The notes beneath the pieces are model-generated. The model was not told where the DNA came from and did not search any database. It worked only from the letters and a program-made list of their open reading frames with translations. Positions 57,168-64,000 of a stretch of 64,000 bases of DNA are shown here, piece after piece (positions within the stretch are counted from its first letter, which is position 1; each line of letters begins with the position of its first letter). The translations under genes were made by a program, and so were the position numbers. Source of the DNA: JAHEEL01 sp963836085 (lineage in GTDB: Bacteria; Actinomycetota; Acidimicrobiia; Spongiisociales; UBA5794); the NCBI GenBank assembly GCA_963836085.1, contig CAWIHT010000006.1, positions 31,027 to 95,026 of the forward strand, read 5' to 3'.

Positions 57168-58504
57168 GAGTCACCAACGCATTGGGGTCATCGACCGTAC
57201 GAACCGTCGTCGTCGCGGTTCTCGTCGCTCTCGGCACGGCAGCCACCGTGGCGGCGTGGATGCTCGGCGGGCCGGTCATCGGGCTGATCGTGGCCGCAGT
57301 GGCCTCAGTGGTCGTCGTGTTGGCGAAGGCCCTGTTCGAGGTCACCGCTGATCTCGTTCGCCTCCAGACGCGGTTCACGGCGCAATCGGCATCGATGTCC
57401 GGCCGCATCGAGATGGTGGAGAACCAGGAGAGCGACGACCGCAGCCGCATCGAACGGGCCGAAGCCACGGCCGCCAAGCAGCAGGCATTCGCCGAGAAGA
57501 TGCTGGATCGGGTCCGGGCCGTTGAGACCGCCACCGGGAACCAGGAGTCGGTCAACGACGTCATCCTCGAACGCGTCCGCGCGGTCGAGGCCGCCGCCGG
57601 GAACCAGCGGGGATTCAACGACGCGGTGCTGGACCGAGTGCGTTCCGTGGAGACCGCGACCGGCAACCAGGCGTCGTTCAACGAGACGGTCCTCGAACGG
57701 ATCCGTGCGGTTGAGCGGTCACTGGGCGACCTCGCCGACACCCGCCGGATTGCCGATGTCGTCGCCGGCAAAACCTTCCACGACGCCCGCCGCCTGATCA
57801 CCCAGGACGAGGTCTCGGAGATCATCCGGATCGGCAACGATGTGCTTGGCTTCATCATCTCCGAGTCGCAGATCCGCTACATCGAACGGGTGACGCTCGG
57901 ACTCGAACTGCTCGGCACCGGACGACTCGCCGCACACTCGGCCGACGCGGTGCTCCGGGTGATCACATCGCTATCACGGGGCGACCGGATTCTGCATGCC
58001 GAGATCGGTGTCCTGAGCGGCCTCTATGCGGCGCTCCTCGGCCGGATCGCCGGTGACGCCGGCGTCGACGTGCACCAGGTGCTGATCGACCCGTTCGAGG
58101 GCTACTACGGCGAGTCCGAGTTCGACGCCCTGACGCTGAGCACAATCTCTGCCGACACCGTTCGCCGGAACCTGCGCATGGCGGGGTGCGACGAAGAGGA
58201 GTACACGATCCTCGAAGGACTCTCCGGCGATCCTGCCACCCTCCAGGCAGCGGGCGGTCGCCGATACGACACCATCCTCGTCGACGGTGACCACTCCTAC
58301 GAAGGGGTCACCGGCGACATCGACGCCTACGGCCCGCTGCTGCGACCGGAAGGCCTGCTCCTCCTCGACGACTACGGCAATCCCGCGTGGCCGGACGTCA
58401 CACGTGCCATCGACGAAGCGGCCGCTATCGGCAAGATCGAGATCCTGGCGACCCTGAGCAAGACCGCCCTCGCACGGTTCCTCGGGGAGGTCGGCTCCCT
58501 GTGA
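57164..58504 (+). CDS. Membrane-anchored methyltransferase with coiled-coil repeats
   Basis: Intact, 446 residues. Two helices (TVVVAVLVALGTAATVAAWM and IGLIVAAVASVVVVLAKALF), then a coiled coil at about 75-195 with four similar segments, RVRAVETATGNQ being the clearest unit. The C-terminal 200 residues form a class I methyltransferase: HAEIGVLSGLYAALLG (motif I, weak Gly pattern), HQVLIDPFEGYYGESEFD and TILVDGDHSYEGVTGDIDAY (Methyltransf_24-like). The start overlaps the upstream stop (ATGA). It may methylate a sugar at the membrane next to the GT2-DUF115 enzyme. The coiled coil may set its distance or oligomer state. Confidence 0.8.
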   Translation: MRVTNALGSSTVRTVVVAVLVALGTAATVAAWMLGGPVIGLIVAAVASVVVVLAKALFEVTADLVRLQTRFTAQSASMSGRIEMVENQESDDRSRIERAEATAAKQQAFAEKMLDRVRAVETATGNQESVNDVILERVRAVEAAAGNQRGFNDAVLDRVRSVETATGNQASFNETVLERIRAVERSLGDLADTRRIADVVAGKTFHDARRLITQDEVSEIIRIGNDVLGFIISESQIRYIERVTLGLELLGTGRLAAHSADAVLRVITSLSRGDRILHAEIGVLSGLYAALLGRIAGDAGVDVHQVLIDPFEGYYGESEFDALTLSTISADTVRRNLRMAGCDEEEYTILEGLSGDPATLQAAGGRRYDTILVDGDHSYEGVTGDIDAYGPLLRPEGLLLLDDYGNPAWPDVTRAIDEAAAIGKIEILATLSKTALARFLGEVGSL

Positions 58505-58671
58505 CCACCGGGGACGTTGTCGTGGTCGGGTGGTGTGACGGGGTGAGCTCTCCTTGCGAGACTGCGGATTGAACGACTCGCAACTCAGAGGAGGGCTGGT
58601 AGTGATTCACACCTTGCGGCAGCATCCGAATGCGCTGCTCACGCCGGAGGGTCGGCGAGTTCGAACCGCTA

Positions 58672-59708
58672 TCAGCGTCTCCGGAACCAGATCGATCCCG
58701 GTTCCGTGTGTCGATTTCCTCGGCCAAGATCGGACATGCCACGCTTAGGGCGGCGGGATGGCGGTGCTTGAGGAAGTTCAGCGCAGCCAGCACCTCAAAG
58801 TCAGGGTTGTTCGTGAGGAATGCCTCAAGCAGGTACTGCTCGTTCCACATTCTCCTGAGGTCGACAATCCACTCGTGTGGGTAGTCTCTCGGTGTGAAGA
58901 TGTCGTGAACGTGAACAACGACTCCCGATTGGAGCGTGGGCAGCACCTCGAGGTATTCGAAGAGCACATCTCCTTGGGGTCGGATCACGTGGGAGGAATC
59001 TATGAAGAGCACGTCATCTCGCTCCAGCGAACGGAACATGTTCAGATCCACGTCCTCCACGCGGGTTCGGAGAACCTCGACTCCAACGTCCTCGAGCCAG
59101 GGCACCTCATACGGCTCGATGCACGTATGTGCGCAGGTGTACGCCTCATCTTCTCTGGCGTTCGCTGCGATTGCGGCAGCTGCCAAGAGCGTGGACTGCC
59201 CGCTACCGATCTCAACGACCCGTGAGGGTCGGAACCGACGAATCATGCTGTAGAGGACTTCGGCATCACCCGATTGGAAGAACTCGTTGTCGTAGTAGAT
59301 ACTCGCGTCGACGAAGGCAAGCCTCGGTATCTCGAGCAGTTCGTCGGCCCAGACGAATTCGGATAGGAGTTCGAGTTGGACAGACTCGTTCAGATCCAAT
59401 CCTGGAAGGTTCCGTTCACCATCGAGGGGGCTTCGGAGGGCATCTGGGCGGATGAGTGGTTCGTAGTAGTGATCACGTAGTGGATAGATGCCGACAACCG
59501 AGAATATCCAGCGACTGATGGGTTGTCGCTGAATGCCTGCCCGTCGCACCACTTTCATCCAGAGCGATGCAAGGAAGGTGATCGGAGATCCAACGATATC
59601 GAATACGGCTACAAGGCGTAGAGCTACCTTCTTCGCACCGATGCGCACGTCAAACGCTCCGATTCTAGTTGCCAATCCAGATCCGATCCTAGCGAAGCGC
59701 CCGCTCAA
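58672..59708 (-). CDS. Class I SAM-dependent methyltransferase-like protein
   Basis: About 345 residues. A basic N-terminal part with one hydrophobic stretch (LVAVFDIVGSPITFLASLWM) precedes RVVEIGSGQSTLLAAAAIAA (motif I), DVLFIDSSHVIRPQGDVLFE and SGVVVHVHDIFTPRDYPHEW. The family is often found in glycan clusters as a putative sugar methyltransferase. As sequenced the frame runs on to 58425, overlapping the converging methyltransferase gene by 80 bases. An indel near 58705 would give the usual ending GSIWFRRR with stop at 58672, which I prefer. Start is taken at the ATG at 59708. Confidence 0.75.
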
Positions 59709-60429
59709 GGGTCCGGTGGGACGATCAGAGTTCGGTCGCGTCCAAGAGGCTTTTCAAATCCCTCGACTACTACCGATGGCCGTCTAGAACCGGTGTTGGC
59801 TCAAGGGATCACGGTAACGCTTCGGCGAGTCTGTTTGAGGGTGTTGTCGGCGTCTCGTGACGCGGCCGTGCCGCTGCTCTGCTCTCCGGGAGGCGAATCG
59901 CCGCTGAACGCCCGGTTCGGCATCCACGTTGAAGCGGCACTCCAGCGATGGTCGTTCGGGTCCTCGTCACCGCGCGTTGGATGTTCTCCTCCGTGGTCGA
60001 GACGGACTTCGAGACGGAAGGCTCTGGCCTTGGTCTCGCACTCCCAGGCTCGGTTATCAACCTTCGCCTCTCGTGGTCTCGATCTACTTCGGCTGGTCGC
60101 GTGATGCTTGCGGATTCAGGAGGCGGTCGGATCGCGTCTCGGTCTTGCGTAGAGATTGGGTGGTCACGGTAATAGTCAGAGAGGCGTTAGTCAGGACGTT
60201 GGGCGGAGAAGTGTGAGACGGAGGCCTTCGTCGCAGCCCTCGGAATCTCCCATATTTCGATCCTGTCCGTCCGTGGTCACCCGGAGGAACAGGCCCTAGA
60301 GATTTCCGTCTCCAAATGCGCGGGTTCGTGATAGGTTTTGCCCAAGGAGTGCAGGGTGGGCACCAAGATACGCGACTGAGTGGGTTGTGGAGTAGTTCGA
60401 ATTGACGTGGGGATGTGGGGGAGGCGGTG
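59709..60429. other. Long intergenic region, no confident gene
   Basis: About 720 bases between two divergent genes. Several short open frames exist on both strands but none looks like an intact gene. The only recognisable piece is a possible histidine-kinase ATPase fragment at 59948-60172, listed separately. No RNA gene or repeat was noticed. Confidence 0.45.
59948..60172 (+). pseudogene. Possible fragment of a histidine-kinase ATPase domain
   Basis: The plus-strand frame reads VETDFETEGSGLGLALPGSV and, about 25 residues later, GRVMLADSGGGR. The first matches the F and G1 boxes of a HATPase domain (GSGLGLA), the second a G2-like strand-loop. No H-box, N-box or upstream domains are found in any frame nearby. 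It may be a decayed remnant of a sensor kinase, or a chance match in GC-rich sequence. Confidence 0.3.
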
Positions 60430-63400
60430 ATGTCGACAATGGGTAGTTCGGTTCGACTCGGGTACGGAGCGAGTTCGCGCTGTCATCATCGTGTTCCTGT
60501 CGGTGTTGGTCCTCCTCTCCGTGAATATGGCTCGGAGCAGTGCCGCCGGCGCCCCACACGGTGTCGTCGTTTCGGATGATCCGGCCGGGATGACTCCTAA
60601 CGTCGGCGACGGCCGGGTTCTGGCGATCACAACGGTCGGAGACAAGATCATCGTCGGCGGCATCTTTACCGAAGTGCAGCGAGCTGGCACAAGTGCATTC
60701 CTCCCCCGCGTGAACATCTTTGCGTTCGATGCCGAGACCGGCGCCATCGACCCCGACTTCACTCCGACGGTTGATGGGGATGTCTATACGCTCGCACCGG
60801 CGCCGGACGGTCAGTCGGTGATCGTCGGCGGAGCGTTCGCCAACGTCAACGGGCAAGCCTCCTACGGTTTGGCCAAGCTCGACGTTTCTGACGGGCAACG
60901 GGACGCCGCCTTCGCTACCACCCAAGGCACTGTTCGCGACGTCGTAGTGCACGGAGGCACCGCGTATCTCGGCGGCAACTTCTGGAAGGTCGACGGCACG
61001 TCGCGCACGCGTCTTGCCGCAGTCGACGCTGCAACGGGCAGTCTCGACACGAGCTTCAATCTGCCGGTCACCGATCCGCGTTCCGGCACGGACACTTGGG
61101 TCGACAAGGTCGACGTGTCGCCGGATGGAAGCCACCTGATCGCAATCGGGAACTTCCTGACGGTCGATGGTCATTCACGACGATCAGGTGGTGATGGTCG
61201 ACCTCACGGGCCCGAGTGCCGTCGTCGAGGACTGGTACGCCCCCGCGTACAACGACACATGCTCCTCCAGCTTCTGGACCTATGTTCGCGACGCCGAGTA
61301 CTCGCCCGACGGTTCCTACTTCGTCATCGTTACGACCGGGGGACCCAGGACGGGTCGAATCTGCGACAGCGCTGCACGATGGGAAGCCGACGATCGCGGG
61401 GAGAACGTCGATCCGACGTGGGTGGACTGGACCGGCGGCGACACGCTCTACAGCGTCACAATCACCGACGAGGCCGTATACGTCGGTGGACATCAGCGGT
61501 GGCAGAACAACCACCTCGGACGTGACTCCGCGGGGCCGGGCGCCGTGGAACGCCCCGGCATCGCCGCTCTCGATCCGATCAACGGCGTTCCGTTCGCGTG
61601 GAACCCTGGGCGCGATCGAGGCGTAGGGGCATTCGAACTGGTTGCCACGCCGGAATACCTCTACATGGGAAGCGATACCAACCTGGTCGCGGGAGAGTGG
61701 CACGCCAAGCTCGCTGCCTTCCCGGTAGCGGGAGGCTCCTCCGTTCCCGAACCGACCCCTGCGTCCCTCCCCGTTGGTATCTACGTCGCCGGGAACGACG
61801 ACAGCCTGACGGTGAGGAGATACGACGGAGCGGCCTTCAGCGCACCGTCTCCCGTTGCAGACCCACCGTTTGACCTGTCGACGGTTCGTGGGGTGTTCCT
61901 GGAATCCGGACACGTCTACTACGGGCAGAGTGACGGCAGTCTCTACGCCCGTCCTTTCGACGAGACCACGTTCGGCCCGGCCGTCGATCAGAACACCTGG
62001 GTCGACTTCGCTGACGCGACCTCCATGTCGTGGGAGAACGGCTCGATCTTCTTCACCCGCTCCGGCGATCCGAAGCTCTACCGCCAGTACTTCTCGCTGG
62101 AGAGCGGCATCGTCGGTAGCCAGGTGTTCGAGATGAGCGGCGACGGCGACGGGTTGGATTGGAGCGACACCACCGGGATTGCGTTCGCCGACAACCACCT
62201 GTACTACGTCGAGAACAGTGGGGACCTCTATCGCATCGACATGTCCGGTCACGATCCCGTGGCGGGCACCCAAACCCTCATCAGTGGGCCGGGCGCCGGT
62301 GACGGACTCGATTGGACATCGGCGGGGATCTTCTTCGGCTCCCCCCCAGACCTCCCGCCGATGGTGGCGATTGATGCGCCGGGTGTGGGTGAGGTTGTGT
62401 CTGGTGTGGTGGATGTGGTGGCGTCGGCGTCTGATGATGATGCGGTGGTTGAGGTTGAGTTCTTTGTCGATGCGGTGTCGATTGGTGTTGACGATGACGG
62501 GTCGGATGGTTGGTCGGTGCCGTGGGATACGACGGTGGGTGTGAACCGGTCCGGGGTGGTGGTTGAGGCTGTTGCGACGGATACGGGGGATCTGACGGAT
62601 TCGGATGAGGTCTCTGTCGACGTGTACAACAACGTGGCGCCGATGGTGGCGATTGATGCGCCGGGTGTGGGTGAGGTTGTGTCTGGTGTGGTGGATGTGG
62701 TGGCGTCGGCGTCTGATGATGATGCGGTGGTTGAGGTTGAGTTCTTTGTCGATGCGGTGTCGATTGGTGTTGACGATGACGGGTCGGATGGTTGGTCGGT
62801 GCCGTGGGATACGACGGTGGGTGTGAACCGGTCCGGGGTGGTGGTTGAGGCTGTTGCGACGGATACGGGGGATCTGACGGATTCGGATGAGGTCTCTGTC
62901 GACGTGTACAACAACGTGGCGCCGATGGTGGCGATTGATGCGCCGGGTGTGGGTGAGGTTGTGTCTGGTGTGGTGGATGTGGTGGCGTCGGCGTCTGATG
63001 ATGATGCGGTGGTTGAGGTTGAGTTCTTTGTCGATGCGGTGTCGATTGGTGTTGACGATGACGGGTCGGATGGTTGGTCGGTGCCGTGGGATACGACGGT
63101 GGGTGTGAACCGGTCCGGGGTGGTGGTTGAGGCTGTTGCGACGGATACGGGGGATCTGACGGATTCGGATGAGGTCTCTGTCGACGTGTACAACAACGTG
63201 GCGCCGATGGTGGCGATTGATGCGCCGGGTGTGGGTGAGGTTGTGTCTGGTGTGGTGGATGTGGTGGCGTCGGCGTCTGATGATGATGCGGTGGTTGAGG
63301 TTGAGTTCTTTGTCGATGCGGTGTCGATTGGTGTTGACGATGACGGGTCGGATGGTTGGTCGGTGCCGTGGGATACGACGGTGGGTGTGAACCGGTCCGG

Positions 63401-64000
63401 GGTGGTGGTTGAGGCTGTTGCGACGGATACGGGGGATCTGACGGATTCGGATGAGGTCTCTGTCGACGTGAACAACAACGAAGACCCGCCGGTGGTGCCT
63501 CCGGCACCGTCTGGCCGGTTTGTGGATGACGACGGGAGTATCCACGAGCCGGATATCGAGTTGATTGCGGCTGCGGGGATCACGTTGGGCTGCAATCCGC
63601 CGATGAATGACCGGTACTGCCCGGACGGGGTGGTGTCGCGTGGTCAGATGGCGGCGTTCTTGGTGCGGGCGTTGGATCTGCCGGCGACACCGACTGACTT
63701 CTTCTTGGATGATGCTGGCAGCATTTTCGAGGGTGACATCAATCGCTTCGCTGCCGCGAAGATCACGTTGGGCTGCAATCCGCCGGTGAATGACCGGTAC
63801 TGCCCGGATGGGGTGGTGTCGCGTGGTCAGATGGCGGCGTTCTTGGTGCGGGCGTTGGATCTGCCGTCGACGTCGACTGATTTCTTCTTGGATGATGCGG
63901 GCAGCATCTTCGAGGGGGACATCAATCGGTTGGCTGCTGCGGGGATCACGAGTGGCTGCAATCCGCCGACGAATGACCGGTACTGCCCGGATCGGGACGT
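60430..64000 (+). CDS. Secreted beta-propeller / Ig-repeat / SLH protein, 3' end outside window, frameshifted
   Basis: At least 1190 residues in the window. Start is the ATG at 60430 with GGGGGAGG upstream; an indel near 60470 joins it to a signal-peptide helix VIIVFLSVLVLLSV. Residues about 50-350 are delta-60/DUF5122 propeller repeats (KIIVGGIFTEVQRAG, QSVIVGGAFANVNGQA, GTAYLGGNFWKVDG). A middle domain has short beta repeats (VYYGQSDGSLYARPF, LYYVENSGDLYRIDM). Four identical 94-residue Ig-like repeats follow, then Cys-type SLH modules (two complete and a third cut by the window end). A second indel lies near 61175. Probably a cell-wall-attached surface protein; no catalytic motif seen. Confidence 0.83.
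62358..63485 (+). repeat. Four perfect 282-base tandem repeats within the surface-protein gene
   Basis: Units start at 62358, 62640, 62922 and 63204, each 94 codons beginning P-M-V-A-I-D-A-P-G. They read identically base for base through positions I compared; only the last unit changes at its end, where the codons before the SLH region read N-N-N-E-D-P. Each encodes one Ig-like (Big_9-type) beta domain. The base-level identity shows recent expansion or active homogenisation. Confidence 0.93.

Noticed and set aside
62358..63485. Regular repeats considered as a CRISPR array.
   Set aside because: The units are contiguous 94-codon coding repeats with no unique spacers, and no cas gene is present.
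61068..63545. An 825-codon open frame on the minus strand over the repeat array, and another of 448 codons at 62249-63595.
   Set aside because: Both are mirror frames of the plus-strand Ig repeats. They are made of repeated His/Arg/Pro or Ser/Thr runs, have no family resemblance, and stay open only because the 282-base repeats are GC-rich and identical.
1..64000. tRNA, rRNA, riboswitch, transposase, integrase and phage genes.
   Set aside because: None was recognised on either strand. The gene mosaic is typical of glycan loci but no mobile-element gene supports a specific transfer event.

Overview
The window is GC-rich, tightly packed with genes and looks chromosomal. It is one long surface-glycan and cell-envelope supercluster with a ribosomal-peptide (lasso-type) cluster embedded in it. 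An actinomycete of the Acidimicrobiia/Ilumatobacter type is the most likely source. The basis is the Cys-containing S-layer-homology modules, tyrosine autokinases fused to Wzz domains with Gly-Tyr tails, Thr-rich lipoprotein linkers and LCP-family ligases. This assignment is inference; no rRNA or tRNA gene is present to test it.

Layout. 0-14 kb: a VanZ-like fragment, then mostly minus-strand polysaccharide genes (flippase, O-antigen ligase, glycosyltransferases, two Wzz-like proteins, a lipoprotein, and a Wzz/tyrosine-kinase fusion followed by a PP2C phosphatase), with a plus-strand acetyltransferase and sulfotransferase inserted. 14-21 kb: a lipoprotein and two tandem copies of a large LCP/SLH protein, with a fragment of a HAD-hydrolase gene trapped between the copies. 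21-23 kb: the intact-length HAD gene and a 2-hydroxyacid dehydrogenase. 23-30 kb: a second flippase, a second ligase, two glycosyltransferases and an aminotransferase/acetyltransferase pair for an amino-deoxysugar. 30-34.3 kb: a GalE-like epimerase and three genes matching the UDP-L-FucNAc pathway. 34.3-41 kb: two DegT-family proteins, a FemAB-like protein, an initiating sugar-phosphate transferase, a GNAT and a PglF/WbpM-type 4,6-dehydratase, resembling a bacillosamine-type module. 41-50.7 kb: the lasso-type cluster. 51-53 kb: a second Wzz/tyrosine kinase. 53-59.7 kb: aldolase, CMP-sugar synthetase, a GT2-DUF115 fusion and two methyltransferases. 60.4 kb to the end: a secreted beta-propeller/Ig-repeat/SLH protein that runs off the window.

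The 41-50.7 kb cluster is the most interesting part. On the minus strand it reads cyclase 2, precursor A2, nucleotidyltransferase, PqqD-like B1, methyltransferase, B2 protease, HprK-like kinase, cyclase 1, precursor A1, with an ABC exporter divergent on the plus strand. Both precursors are very short genes. Both carry the lasso leader signature (Y-x2-P-x-[L/V]-x3-G-x5-T) at exact spacing and share the block GRMDxVTxKSxD, but A1 has no acidic residue where a lasso ring would close.

Many genes are broken by single-base indels that can be rejoined by eye into complete family members. Their density is uneven: almost none at 39-46.5 kb, many at 16-38 kb and 47-48.7 kb. I read most as uncorrected sequencing errors rather than pseudogenes, so gene spans below are for the rejoined gene and the breakpoints are given.
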